Shown: in pieces, positions 44,134 through 56,483 of the stretch
How positions within the stretch are numbered: the first letter of the stretch is position 1
Layout of the letters: every line of letters starts with the position of its first letter
Source of the DNA: Oryzias latipes
Taxonomy: Eukaryota > Chordata > Actinopteri > Beloniformes > Adrianichthyidae
Length of the DNA stretch: 64,000 bases
Assembly (NCBI RefSeq): GCF_002234675.1
Contig: NC_019879.2
Span: 8,933,325-8,997,324, forward strand
Reading direction: 5' to 3'
Made by a program: the position numbers and the translations under genes
Notes under the pieces: model-generated
The model's database searches: none
What the model was told of the DNA's origin: nothing
The model's input: the letters and a program-made list of their open reading frames with translations, nothing else

Positions 44134-44685
44134 GATTGTGCATTAGAACTGGACTGAGTGACCCTTCCCCCATGGGGTTCCAAATAGGAAGAAGGCAAAA
44201 AGCCAATATCCCAAAATGACTTATATTGAGAAACAGCTATTACTCAGCCATCATGTTTGGGATTTCTGATAGCCTTTTAGATTATGACCTTGATAATCCT
44301 CTTTTTTTGTGCAATCTATACTATAAAACTATATACTTAAAACTATAAGTTTTAAACTGACTAATCAGATGCCTCTATAAATGTATGTGGTGTCACATCA
44401 AACCTTCAGAACGTTTGATTAACAGATTTTGTGAATTGACAAATTTTGTTCAGCCCACTTATAAAGTGGTAGGGTGTTGACTTCCAACAACCTTTTAAAA
44501 ACACAATCACTCATGCCTGATCAACTCGGACCAATCACTTCTAACTAATATCGTCTGGCACCGACGTGTTGGCATCCATATGACAAAAAAATGGCGACTT
44601 AATTGACTTCAGTTTGTTGAACCATAAGCGAGTTGTTTTCTATTGGTGACATTACACTCATTTGGTCCAGTTCTCTTGTACAGTC
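44134..44685. mobile_element. Inverted-repeat MITE, copy 2
   Basis: Left GATTGTGCATTAGAACTGGA and right (reverse complement) GACTGTACAAGAGAACTGGA. The interior parallels the 18606-18998 copy: CTGGACTGAGTGACCC...CC, then a conserved AGCC..ATCCCA block, then CAACTCGGACCAATCAC. Confidence 0.55.
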
Positions 44686-44924
44686 AATAGTGATGATACT
44701 TCTTATGACTTTGAGTTCTGCAAGTCAAACTATAGAAAGATACACGTCAATATAACAAGATGGGGAAGATTGCGGAAAGAATGAAGAGTTCAGGCTCCAG
44801 GTCACGGCAGACATGACAGGACAAAGAGAGCACAATCTCTTTTTGCAATTTATATCTTTAAAAACTTTAAAACTGTTCATTTAGAGGAATTCTGATTGCA
44901 CACTAGTGTATTCTTTTCCTTAAA

Positions 44925-45200
44925 CCATCCATCCATCCACCTGCATATCTTCTCAACTTGCTCATTCCTGTACTGGGTCATAGGGTTGATGAAGGCTACC
45001 CAGGTTCTGAAAAGCAAAGGTGGGGTACACCCTGGACAGGTCACCAGTCCATCACAGGGCCACACATAGATAGACAAGCATATACACTATGAAGCATGTT
45101 TTTGGACGGGAAGAAACCAGAGTGCTCGAAGAAAACCAACACATGGATGAGGAGAACATGCAAATTCCACATAAAGTCCCAGCTGGGATTTGAACCACTT
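44925..45200 (+). repeat. L2-like retroposon tail
   Basis: Includes CCATCCATCCATCCACC, GGTGGGGTACACCCTGGACA, GGTCACCAGTCCATCACAGG, TGTTTTTGGACGGGAAGAAA and GAACATGCAAATTCCAC, in the usual order for the fish L2-type tail. Non-coding. Confidence 0.65.
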
Positions 45201-45351
45201 ACAAAAGAGAAAAACTTCTTCTTCTTATGGGTTTTCATGAGCAGTTCCTCATCTGTTTCTTCAACAAACACAGGAAGCCCCTTATAAACACAGACCACAG
45301 CGGAGTATGAGCCCAGGAGGTGGTCACTAGGATCACTGAACCCATAATCAA

Positions 45352-45447
45352 GGGCTGACCTGATTTAGGTTGTCAGCATCAAGCAGGCCAGGTAAAGCTA
45401 GAAAACAGGCAGGGTTGTGGCTCTTGAGGACCAGGGTTAACCAGCCC
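45352..45447. mobile_element. hAT-C family fragment
   Basis: Right half only: AAACAGGCAGGGTTGTGGCT, then CTTGAGGACCAGGGTTAACC and end AGCCCTG. The last piece supplies the full terminus of the family that is shortened in the 26.5 kb copy. Confidence 0.55.
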
Positions 45448-46209
45448 TGCCATAATCTATCACACACCTATAGCTTTCTGAACACTAAAAGGAAGCCTGA
45501 TGGGGGAATGGAGACATTTATCAGGGTTTTCTCCACACACCAAACAATGTTATAATGGGCTAGTTGGGTGGGACAAAGTATTTGAAAGTTTTGTTAAATC
45601 CATTCATGGGATAAAAAAAAAAAAAACCTCAACAAGCTATATTGTAAACAAATTATTAAAATGCACCCCCAACCGTTTTTCTGTCGAAAGCAGTACCTAT
45701 TAAAATTTTTGGCACCAGGCTGTAGATACATTTATATTTTTTGTAAAACAGATGTTTTTTATAACATAGGACTCAATAGGAAATGATTCCCTTAAGACAC
45801 CAGCCTCTAGTGGTCATTTGAGAAACTGCAGCATTTGGTACTTTCTTGGCCTTAAAACAGTTACTAAACATGTAGTGGAGCCGGTTAGGTTGATATTTTA
45901 AATAAATTGTGCATTTTGTGGTACAAGCTCCAAATTCGGCATGGACGTCCCTAAGGATTCCCTGTTTCAGAAAAGAACATTGGCATCGAGAAAAATCCAA
46001 AGTGGCTGCTATTTGTAAAAATGGTGGCCATATCCTCAATTTTTACAAAAATATTCAATGTCTATTTGCTACTTCTCAAGTAATCCTACTCAGAGAGGTT
46101 ACATGCAGAGAATGTGGTGAATGGATGCTTGAAACCCACAATGAAGGCTAACTGCCAAGCAACTGGTAGCTCAATGCTCTAACAACCACAAACGGCAAGT
46201 CCTATAGAA

Positions 46210-47588
46210 ATGGGTCCACCATCTGTCACCTCCTCTAACATGGATGACATCAAGCTATATGCTAAGTGTGACATTGACTCCCTGATCCACACCACCAGGA
46301 TCTACAGTACTGACATTGGGATGTCATTCTGGCTCGAGAAATGCAGCCGGATGGTGACAAAGGGAGGCAAGGTAGTCCACACAGGAGGGATCTCACTCCC
46401 AGAAGGAACAATAGCAGACATTCACCTTGGAATTCCACAGGCAAATGACAACCTGGAGCAGGCAACAAGGAAAGCTGCAACAGCTAAATACCTCCAACGA
46501 ATAAGGCAAGTCCTGAGAAGCAAGCTCAATGGCAACAACAAAACCCTGGCAATAAACAGCTACGCACTGCCATTTATCAGATACCCTGAAGGAATAATAA
46601 GATGGCCAAAGGAAGAGATACAGACCACGGATGTTAACCCTTGTGCTATTCTATGACCTCACCCTCACATTGAAATGTTATCCCAACCATGACAAAGGTG
46701 GATAAAGGTGAAGAGGATTTCATGTAATCCATGGACACCTGTGAAGATAACAAATCATTGAAGAAACCAGATGACTCAACTCCCAATGTCAAAGTGCCTG
46801 GGATAGCACAAGGGTTAAGACACGAAAGCTCCTCACCATGCATGGAGGGTTCCATCCCAAATCCAGCACCCTGAGACTGTATGCAAGTTGCAAGGAAGGA
46901 GGCCGAGGACTAGTGAGCGTGGAAGCCACTATCCAGGATGAAACATCCAAGATGCATGAATACATCAAGCTCAAGGCCCCAACTGACAGTTTGCTCAGTG
47001 AATGTCTCAGACAATGTAGAGCAGAGGATGCAGTGCTGGAGGACAGATCCTCATGGGAGGCACCAGAGCAAATGCTCAGATCTACCACACCACACCAGAC
47101 AAGACCCAAGGTGTAGGCTGTACAAAGAGGTGCCTGAAACAATCCAGCACATAACTGAAGGGTGTAAGATGCTGGCAGGTAAAGCATATATGGAGCGCAA
47201 CAATCAAGTGGCTAGAATAATATACATAAACGTGTGCAGAATATGGACTGGAAACCCCTAGGTCAAAATGGAAAACAACTCTGAAAGTGGTGGAGAATGA
47301 GAGAGCAAAGATCCTATGGGACTTCCAGATCCAAACTGATGGGATGGTACAGACTAACCAACCAGACATTGTAGTGGTGGATAAAGAACAGAGGAAAGCC
47401 GTTACGGTGGATGTGGCAGTGCCAAGCGATGGGAACATCAGGAAGATGGAACATGACAAACGAGAAATACCAGGGACTCAGAGAGGAACTGGAGAAAGTC
47501 TGGAAAGTGAAGGTGACAGTGGTGCCTGTGGTAATTGGAGCACTCGGGGCAGTAACCCCCAAGCTGGAGGAGTGGCTACAACAGATCC
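46210..47588 (+). pseudogene. Dead non-LTR retrotransposon with restriction-like endonuclease domain
   Basis: The fragment starts at the reverse transcriptase catalytic box (MDDIKLYAK) and runs to the C-terminus. Frame 1 gives TRIYSTDIGMSFWLEKCSRM and YLQRIRQVLRSKLNG; past a 181 bp interruption it resumes with LTMHGGFHPKSSTLRLYASC. Then come, in shifted frames, a zinc-knuckle-like RCRLYKEVPETIQHITEGCK with its second Cys replaced by Tyr, and a PD-D/E nuclease-like part (NQPDIVVVDK ... AVTVDVAVP). This order is that of R2/R4-type retrotransposons with a restriction-like endonuclease. At least two frameshifts, an apparent internal deletion and a MITE insertion make it non-functional. Confidence 0.82.
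46638..46814. mobile_element. TTAA-flanked (piggyBac-type) MITE, 177 bp
   Basis: Ends CCCTTGTGCTATTC and (reverse complement of the right end) CCCTTGTGCTATCC, flanked by TTAA at 46634-46637 and 46815-46818. Leaving out the element and one TTAA makes the retrotransposon frame contiguous in the same phase (DV-KTRKLLTMHGG), so the insertion site is proven by the host reading frame. CCC ends with TTAA duplications fit piggyBac; Kolobok elements also use TTAA. Confidence 0.88.
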
Positions 47589-47689
47589 CTACATTTTTTT
47601 TTTCATCCAGGATTTTCTTGTGGCTAACATGCTTTCCTGAAAGATGGGATCCTAAGGTACATCCATGCCAAAATTAGTGCTTGGACTGT

Positions 47690-47945
47690 GTTTTAACACC
47701 ACGGCAATTTTCACAGCAAGACTAACCCTTGAACACCGGATCGGTCGTCTGCGACACGTAATTACCACACACTCTTTGATATACTGGAACTCCTTGATCG
47801 TTAACGCAATTGTCGTGAATCAGCTTATTCTAACATGGACAAAAGCGACTTTTGTAGTGCAAAGCGTTTTTTTTCATGACAGAATCAGTTGATTTACATT
47901 GATTGCATAAATGGTTGAAGAGTTAAGGTAGTTGTAGATTATAGC
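47690..47945. repeat. 'TTTAACAC' repeat copy
   Basis: Words AACCCTTGAACACCGGATCG, CAGAATCAGTTGATTTACAT and GCATAAATGGTTGAAGAGTT relate it to the copies at 0.2, 5.7, 16.9 and 32.0 kb. Confidence 0.5.
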
Positions 47946-49600
47946 AGGAGCCAACCAACATCCTTATGCAACAAATGTATCGGAATATTTAGAATCAAAA
48001 TGTTTATCTTCTTCATTTCCTTTCAGCATTTGTCCTTCAGGGTTTGGCACAGCAAATCAGCTTCCTCCATCTAACTATGTCTTAAATCTAGTTGTTTATT
48101 TATAGTAATATTTTTTTATTTATATTGTTTTCCAGCTAAATGCCATTCACTGATATGCTTACACATTCTAGGCACATCCATCCAGTAAGTCCAAAATGCT
48201 CTTTTTATGTTTTAATGTGATAGATTAGGTTGTAAATTGCTTATTATTTTATTAGTGTTTGTTCATGTGGACTTTATTTAACCTTGTTTTAAACATCATT
48301 ATCAATCCTTTCAAGAAACTTTTGATCCTTAATCTGATTTGCTCATTGTTTTGAATGATTAAAACCATGTGGGTTCATTTTCAAAGAACCTTGGTGAGGC
48401 TCTGCGCTCTTTACCACCTCTGGTCTCCATCTCCATCAAACTGAGGTGGACTTCCTTCAAAGACGACTCTTATGGGACAGACAGTGGCACAGTCCTGTCA
48501 AAATCACCAGAGGCCCGAGAAAAGGTCAAAGGGTGGAATGATCCAAAAAGCTTCTAATGGACGGGGACAACAAAAAGGCATTTGAAGATTTAAAACAAGA
48601 GTGTGAGGAGGTTAAAATGAATCTGCTGCATCATAAACAAATGAAGCAAAACCTGCAACTGCTGAATAACTTCTTGAGACTTTTTCCTCTTCTTTTGACA
48701 GTAAAAATCAAAAAGCCATGGATGGGAAATTTGTAGACTGTCTAGAACTGTGCTACAGGAAATGGTTTTTTGACCAAAAATGGACATAAAAACAGACTAA
48801 TATTTCCTCAGAGAAACGTTAAAAAAAATATTTTAAATACTTTTTCACATGTTTGCGAGTGGAATTTTTTTCACCCACACTGAGAATGTCTCTATTTCTT
48901 TGTTTCGTTATTTCAGAGTCAGTGGCTCCAGGAAGGATCAGAACACTTCTTTAATGCTCACTTGAGGAGTGCACACACCAGAGAATTAGCTTTAGGGTGT
49001 CAAAGATATTTTGCAGACGTTAGAGGAAAAACTCACAGAAACTTAACAGTCAATTATTCAGGATTCTCTCATTTCCAGCCAATTTACATTTTACTGTTTT
49101 ATGAGCTTTGAGGCACGCTTTGATTAGAATTCAGCATACGTGTTCTCTAGGGTGAGTTTTTGCATGTTTAAATATTATGAAGATCCTGCAGCTGCACACA
49201 TCTCTGAGCGTTAAGTCTTTTGTTAACTCCAGAAAGATGGAAAAACCTTTGCTCTGTTTGGTACAGTGGCCCTGAAGAACAAATCATGTCAACGTATGAC
49301 AACACAAAACCATATAAAATATCACAGTGACAGTGGAAAAGCAAAACCAAATAATTAAAAACAGTATTTTATTTTAGAAATCAAAACAAAAGTAGAGAAG
49401 ACAAAAATGTAATTACAAAAAAAAAAAAAGAATTCCAGACAAAGCGCTAAAAAAAATAAAACGTTTCGGAAAACAAAAGTACGGTAATTTCCAGAGATGG
49501 GATGTCACTGAATGGATGATGATGTTTGTTCACCTTTTCATTTGGTTTCATCCGACAGAAGATATTCCTTCAAGCTTCCAGCCACGCTCACTGGAAAGGT
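47946..49600. other. No confirmed gene; one weak ORF at 48369-48557
   Basis: A 62-codon plus-strand frame ending SPEAREKVKGWNDPKSF follows an acceptor-like TTTTCAAAG. I do not recognise it and see no partner exon. The remaining sequence is AT-rich spacer or COL8A1 upstream intron. Confidence 0.4.
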
Positions 49601-49606
49601 TCAGTG

Positions 49607-49607
<1 letters not shown>

Positions 49608-49679
<72 letters not shown>
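49608..49679. repeat. (ATCA)n microsatellite
   Basis: About 18 nearly perfect ATCA tetranucleotides. Confidence 0.95.
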
Positions 49680-51655
49680 CTCTCTACCACAGTTTGGGTA
49701 AAACACGCTTCTTCAGAACTTTAACGTCATCATCCAATCAGTGGCGTCCCATAGTACGTATTTTTTCCATTTTTTTCTTTTGTTCATTTTTTAACATTTC
49801 CATTTGATTTCTGGAAATTACTTTTGTTTTGATTTTTAATATGTAATGCTTTTTTTATTATTTGTTTTACTTTTTAAATTACCTTTAAAATGTTTCTGCG
49901 TTGAGTGATTTGTTGATGTGATTTGAACTTTAGGGCTACTGTAGTTAGGCCTTTTTTTTTAGCATTGAACAGAACAGTGACGTTTCAATTGTCCAGTAAT
50001 TTTGCATTCAAAATTACTGAAGGTTGAGTTTTTAAGAGATTAAAAACGCTGTGCGCTGATGGCTGATGTTTTTGTCCACACACATCTCCACTCAAAGTGG
50101 ACGATTCAGCCTTTTTCAAGAAGAAGAAAATGTCTAATGTCTAGAATGTCTAGAAACGTCTAAAACTTAAATTTTTGCCAAAGTAAAAAAGTGCAAAGAA
50201 AAAGTCGCAGGTTAATGCGCTTCCAAGCAGAGGTGCCATTAAATAAACACCTTTTATGATGTTGTGACTCAACGATAGGGGATTCACGTAGCCAACAAAG
50301 CTAACATCTTTAACTTCTGTAAACTAAAAAAAAACTCTAAATTATTTTAAGATCACATCTATTAATCCAGAAACTGAATTTTTATGTTATCAATCAAACG
50401 TGCCAACATGAGTTCAAACTAACCCACCAGTGTCTGAGACAGGCTCCAGCATCCTTGTGATGCCAAAAATGATCAAACGGTTTAGACGAAGAAGAGAGGA
50501 TTTTTCATTTTGGACCAATCATTTTTGAGTTTTTAGCTTTTTAGAAGTAATTGTTTTTTAGTATAAAGAAAAGATAAAAACACTTTTATTCATTATTATA
50601 ATAATTACTGCAAATCACACCTTCCTTTAGCTTCATGTCAAATTCCTTCTTATGAAAGGAGGATGTATGACCTCTATAATTAAGAGTAAAAAATGTGAAA
50701 CAATCATTGGTTGTTGTCAAAGCATTTAGAGAAGAATTTCCATATAAGTTCAGAAATTCTATAATCATATTCTTTCCTTCTCCAGATTTGAGTCTGTCAG
50801 CTGTCTCTCTCAACCATCCATAATTTATTCTCACCCAATCCGGATTAGGGCATTTATGAATCAATAAAACTTTATCCTCAAATCAGAACTAGACGCCTAT
50901 AGCTCGTCACAGGATTTTAAAAACGCATTTGTTTAATAAGGACTAAAAGGCAAAAAACATATTTAGACAGAACTATCTCCAACAAATACACTGTAAAAAC
51001 TGAATCTTAAGAAAGTAAAAATATCCTTGTTGCAAGAAACCTTAGTTTGAGAAAACACGTCTAAATGAATAACAATTGTTATTGAAATAAGAATAGATGG
51101 TAAAACCAATTTTTCTAACCCCATTTAAAGAAAATGTTTCAAATGTTTCAACTGAACCTTTTTTACTTATTTCTAAGGGGGCTGTTTTTGCAGTGTATAA
51201 GACTTCCTGCCTGGAGACGCCTCATCAGATTAACTATGAGGGAAAAACACAATCAGGAGGATCATTTTTGAACCAATGTCATTTTGGTTGACCATGTATC
51301 CCCAACTTCCCAGGATTGCTGGTTCCTCAAAGTGAGAAAGTCATTCCAGGTTAAGGTGGACTGCAGCATGACATTCAAAGCACACATTCTTTGAATGTTC
51401 TTAGGCTTACTCATCTTTTTGTGTTTTTTCTTTCTGATAGTTCTTGTTCTTTCAACCTTTTACGCCTTACATGTCTTTAAAGAATTCCTTCTTTGTATTT
51501 TTATTTTATTAGCTCTTGTTTATATTTACTGTTTTAACTTAAGTGTTGTAAAGCGTTTTTATGTGCATTTTGAAGCGCTACACAGATTTTGTTTTTATTA
51601 TTATTTATTATTATTAGAGGGAAAAAGCTCTGCAACCATCAAAGTTCCACTCTGA
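49680..51655. other. Spacer with a short L2-like tail at 50430-50500
   Basis: AT-rich DNA. GAGACAGGCTCCAGCATCCT and TGTGATGCCAAAAATGATC at 50436-50478 are an L2-like tail remnant. No gene seen. Confidence 0.45.
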
Positions 51656-51659
51656 TAAT

Positions 51660-52010
51660 CTTAGGATATATTTTTATGATTGTGTGCTGTTTGTTTTTAG
51701 CCATAAACAAAAAAACTATCATTTTCTAGGACACATGTAGTTTCTGAAGGATGTCAGTAGTTCATTAAAAATTCACCTCTGAGTTGTGGGTGGGACCATT
51801 GGCGTGGAGCAACCCCGCCTACCTGAGCTTGCAGCCCCCCCAGTGTACTTTCAGCGCCACAAATAAGCTCTTTTTCCAATGACATTTTTTATTCTGCTCC
51901 AGATTCACTACGATTTGAATAAAGAAATACTCAGCTGAACCTATTTTTATATGTCCTCCATCGTTAGAAAAATGCCTCAACAATTTCTTTTAAAACAGCA
52001 TTCATTTATG
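51660..52010 (-). repeat. TTAA-type repeat family, minus-strand copy
   Basis: The reverse complement contains AACTACTGACATCC, CAGAAACTACATGTGTCCTA, AAAGAAATACTCAG-type (AGTATTTCTTTATTC) and GGAGGACATATAAAAA, in the same order as the 58.5 kb copy. Confidence 0.6.
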
Positions 52011-53440
52011 CTGCAAAAAATAAAAAATACGTTTTACAACACCCAAAAAGTGGTCTTCGGTGCAAATAAAAAGCTACAATCATGTGCATCTTAATGCAGA
52101 TCTTGATGAAGTATCACAACCCGCGGATTCTTCACTCATGAAAACACCTGTGTTTGGTGTCCTGGCTTTCTATTGCGCACACACAAATGCTCACAGTGGC
52201 AGATCCCAGCTGATGGATGTGACAGTCGAGTACACAAAGCTCAGCGGTGACAAATTCCTCCTCTTCCCTCGCATCAGACCGAGACGGACGTCTTAGCACC
52301 CCCTCCTCACGTCTCCTCTCTTGATCTGGCAGTCTCTCCTCCTTCCTGTGGCTGCGGAGCTGCAGCCGGTTTGCCCCATTCCTTTCCTCCGTGTCTCCTG
52401 TCTGGGGGATTTGCCCTTTCTCTACGCTTTCCTGAGTTTGGAGACACACTGCTTCGGTGACCCGTGGGCGCTTGCAGGCCGCATTGGAAGTCAAAGGTCA
52501 AGACTGTGAGCCACCATGCAAACACACATGGGGGGGGGGTTGTAAGACGTGACAGCTGAGGGGGATTCTCATGGGAATCCATGCTGCCCTCTTCAAACCT
52601 CATATACAACCTAATCGGAATTCATGTCTGCAAATTTTTCGCAAATCTGCTCTGCCGCACAGACGCACTCAATTCCAACTGCTGTTTCCTTGTGGTTTCT
52701 CAGCAAAAGGAAACAAAAATGCTGCTCCTCGCCTCCCCAAACACAGCTTTTCTAAAGCACACCTTGTAAAATTAACACCTCTTTTGGTCACGCTACAAAC
52801 GCCCTCCGCCAAACAAACCCTGTCCACATACCATGGAACACAGCTACTTCACGCATACACGGGCACAGCTGTGCAGCTTAAATGACCAAACTGTTTGCCT
52901 CACTTTCGCTCTCCTTTACCCGACCATAACTCTTGGTTTTCGTGGCATTCTTTTGGCCTTTTGTCCCGTTCATTCCTCCTGTTTGCTGACTGGCACACAC
53001 AAGGGGGTGCAATGTTGAATGAGCACACACTCCTCTGGAAAGGTTGCAGGGACCCAGCAGAAGATGAAGTTCTCATCTTTTCCAACACCTCTTCTTTTTT
53101 ATTATTAGATTGTTTTGGTTTCTTCCAAACCCCTGAAAACATCATGAGAAATACTGCAAAAATAAAAAACGGAATCTCAAGTAAAAAGACCCTTATTTTA
53201 AGAAAAAAATTCTTATTTTCTGTCTCGCTTGAAAAATATTCCTAATAAGAAAGTTTTGAAATAAAAAAAAAACATTTTATTATTTTTCTTACCCCGTTTG
53301 CAGCTTTTTGGCTTGGAAACTTTTGACACCCATGTTTTTGCAGTGTTTAAAGGACACAATGTAAAATGATAGAACTTAACAGGTTTGCCACAAACAGTGG
53401 AGAAAACAAAAACAAATTGCTTCTCAGCCTAAATTAAACA
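52011..53440. other. Relatively GC-rich spacer, no gene proven
   Basis: 52250-52560 is pyrimidine-rich on the plus strand and has open frames on both strands, but no family motif, exon boundary pair or start context that I can defend. Confidence 0.4.
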
Positions 53441-53449
53441 AGAGATTCG

Positions 53450-53560
53450 GGACATGACCGGCCCAGGGTGAACAATGTCTTCGCCCAACAATGGTCCAGT
53501 TAGACTCCAGCAGTCCTGGGTTCCCATTAGGCATAAAACGGGGTCAGAAAATGGATGGAT
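53450..53560 (+). repeat. L2-like retroposon tail
   Basis: GACCGGCCCAGGGTGAACA, then GACTCCAGCAGTCCTGG and ending AAATGGATGGATGG, the usual 3' end of the family. Confidence 0.6.
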
Positions 53561-54114
53561 GGTTTTTTCTCATCAAAATTTAGAGATTTTTATGAGAAAA
53601 ACTTTTTTTTCAAGTTGTTTTGAGTTCCTTTAATAAGTAAGTGATTGAGTAAATGCCCACTTTGAAAGATTAGACTAGTATATCTTTCTGAAATCAATAT
53701 CTTGTCATTAATTTTGTTAATTTCCCTACACCGTAAACATGTAAAGAGCAGTATTAAAACACACAGACAAGTGCAGTTTGTTAAACACAAAAACATCTGA
53801 AAAAAGAACAAAAAATTGCACAATAATCACAACATGGAAGACCTAACAAAACAGTTTACAGCACCCCCTTTGATACAGGTTTTAAAATGTCTAAGGGAGG
53901 CATAGAAGAAGATCCCATATTCATTATTAATTTAAATTATCAAAATATGTTTTTTTTGTATAATCTTAAACAGAAAAAAATAAATAAACATATGGTTAAT
54001 TATTTTTTAGTACATGCACTCAAACATAGAAAATGATGCAAGCACACTGCAAAAATCCTCAGAAATGAGTCAGGAATTCGTACCCCGTTGGTAGATGTTC
54101 TTCAGATAAGCAAA

Positions 54115-54142
54115 ATAATAATAATAATAATAATAATAATAA
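54115..54142. repeat. (ATA)n microsatellite
   Basis: About nine AAT/ATA trinucleotides. Confidence 0.9.
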
Positions 54143-55027
54143 GTTAATACATTATAAATAATTTAAAAAAAATTCTAGTCACTACAACATGTTTTCTCAA
54201 ACTTTATTTTGCTTTTGAAATACTTTTTTGATAAGATTATTTTTCTTGCATGACAGAAAATAAGACAACTTTTTTTTGAAACAATAGGCTTTTTAAGTTC
54301 TTCATATTCAGCTTTCACAATGCAGCTTTGTTCTCTCATTTATAATTATGTGGCTCCTGTGACTTAATTTCTTCCTTTCTTTCAACCGGGATTTTTAAAA
54401 AAATATCTATTTTCATACTTTTTAAGGAATCAAGTTAGGGTGGCTCAAAATAAACCTTCAACAAACTTTAACAGCTGGTCTGATAGTGAAGAAGTTCAAG
54501 CAATTAATCCTCAAATTTGAAACGTGAAGGATTCAAGGTAAAATAGGGATTAAAGTCACGGAAAGAAAGCCTCCTTAGGTTGATTAAACGACAGATTTAC
54601 TCTTGGAAAAGCTGCTGTTTGCTCGGCTGGCGCTTCTCACCAAACTGCTGCTCCCCTCCCTAGTGGTCTGTTGGCTCAGCCTGAACTCTCTGCACATGCC
54701 TGCAGACGGAGTCTTTGAATGAGCGTTTGCCTCAAGCACAATATCTGTCTCGCAATCGCATGCATAACTCACAGTGGCAGGGATGCTATGCAGGCAGCAG
54801 CTTGACAAGCAGATTTATTTGGGTTAATATGATAAGTTTAACCCTTAACGTGAAGGAATCATTCTTTTTTTTAAACATTTGTCAAAAATAGACATGAGTG
54901 AATACATTTCAGATTAAGACAAAACAAAGCCCTGTATCTAATTATGCACAAGTTAGATAAAAGAAAGAAAAAAACTAAGTAAAAAAATAAACATCAACAT
55001 CAACTGCACAGTGGAGCAGCGGCTTAC

Positions 55028-55166
55028 CTTTTCCTGAGGCCGTTTGTGAGGGAATGGTCACTGCAGGACCAAAGGAAAGAGAAACGGCAGGCGACAGGAC
55101 AACCACGAAAAGCGCTGGCACACATGCATGTAACAAACGCGCATCTTTTGGACCCGGCTTTTATCT
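55028..55166 (-). promoter_or_regulatory. Candidate TATA promoter and first exon, possibly COL8A1
   Basis: On the minus strand a TATA-like CAGATAAAAGCC (about 55157-55168) is followed by ~100 nt of moderately GC-rich sequence and a strong donor AAAAG|GTAAGC (exon end 55028). The next minus-strand gene is COL8A1, whose first coding exon has an acceptor at 38273 and therefore needs an upstream untranslated exon. A ~17 kb first intron would be plausible for this gene family. Linking the two is inference. Confidence 0.4.
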
Positions 55167-55823
55167 GCTTCAAGGTGGAGTCAGTTGGGTGGGTGGGAGA
55201 GGCGGACGTATGGAGGAAGGAGGGATGAATGATGAATAAGAGGGATGGGGTGTACACCACCTTCAAGAGAGGATATTCCGAAACTCGCTCATGTCACTCA
55301 AATTCCAGCGGCTGCAATAATGGACATGAGTTTTGGGAAACATTACTGAGATTAACAGCTGCATGCAGAAAAAAAAGCTCATCTACATTTATTACATTTT
55401 ATTTAGACTTTTTAAGATTACATTAAAGAAAAAATAATAATAATGTAGTCCCAGCAAAATCATATTCAGCTGTATTTATCAATAATGACAGGCACTCCAT
55501 GCTTTTACCTGCCACCAAATATTCGGAGGTTATCATGTATATTTTTACAGTTTTTGCCCAGATATTATTTTTTGACAAAATAAGGCATCTAAGTTCATTG
55601 GAAAAAGACGAATAAATACAGTGGAAAAAATTTGCTTCTCAAAACAAATTAAAAAAATAGACGTTTTTTCCTTGTTATAATTGAACAAATCTGCCAATGG
55701 AACTAGTAGATTTAAGATTTCATCAAATAAAATTCTATGTTCTGCCTTTTTAGACAAAATAGAATCTTGAAATTAGTTATGAAAATTACATTTACATGAA
55801 GGTAATTGGAAATAATGTCTTAA

Positions 55824-56478
55824 AGGCCGTGTCACTCAGCCACGACGTACATTTTGCACATATTGCAAGGATGAAAATTGGTCAGACATGAATATCCGTG
55901 GAAAAAGTGAGAAAAGTTGTGGTCTTTTTATGTTAAGTTTTCACAGATGTGTCACGAATGAGCCACGTTAAAACCACGGAAGAATTACGAATAAACCACG
56001 CAAAACACACATAAATAAACGTAAACAACGAACCGTGCAAGATTATTGTACAGTTTATATGCAATTCTTTAGTAATTTGTGTGTCAATTATGTAATTTGA
56101 GTGTGATGTCTGTACACGTGATATAAAAGTTCTACATTGGTAGGACATGAATGTAGAACAATCGTGGAAAGCCACAAATTTGCGTATGTCTCTCACTAAA
56201 ATCACCCACAATTGCATAAGATTTATGAAGTAATTGCATAAAGTAAATAGTAAATGAAGTAAATATGCGTAAACTGAGTAATTCTTAACCGACCATAATT
56301 TGGAACAGCTCAAAACTGAATACACGTAGAGACACATTGGCCAAAACCCTCAATGGACATCTGCGCACAAATGACGAACGCAAGAAACACTTATGAATTG
56401 CGTAGACCCACGCATGTAGCAGGACAGACTGAAATTTCATACGTGCAAAATGCGCAAAATGTACTGTGTGACACGGCT
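55824..56478. mobile_element. TTAA-flanked MITE with GTGTCAC ends
   Basis: TTAA at 55820-55823 and 56479-56482. Ends AGGCCGTGTCACTC and (reverse complement) AGCCGTGTCACACAG. 655 bp, rich in ACG/CGT words (CCACGG, TTACG, GCGTA), no transposase. TTAA target use points to a piggyBac- or Kolobok-type source. Confidence 0.7.
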
Positions 56479-56483
56479 TTAAA

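Noticed and set aside
48369..48557. 62-codon ORF ending KVKGWNDPKSF as an exon
   Set aside because: Reads like protein but has no recognised family, no partner exon and no donor; kept only as a note.
52132..52494. 120-codon minus-strand ORF in the GC-rich patch
   Set aside because: Low-complexity Glu/Arg composition from a pyrimidine-rich plus strand, competing plus-strand frames, no splice context.
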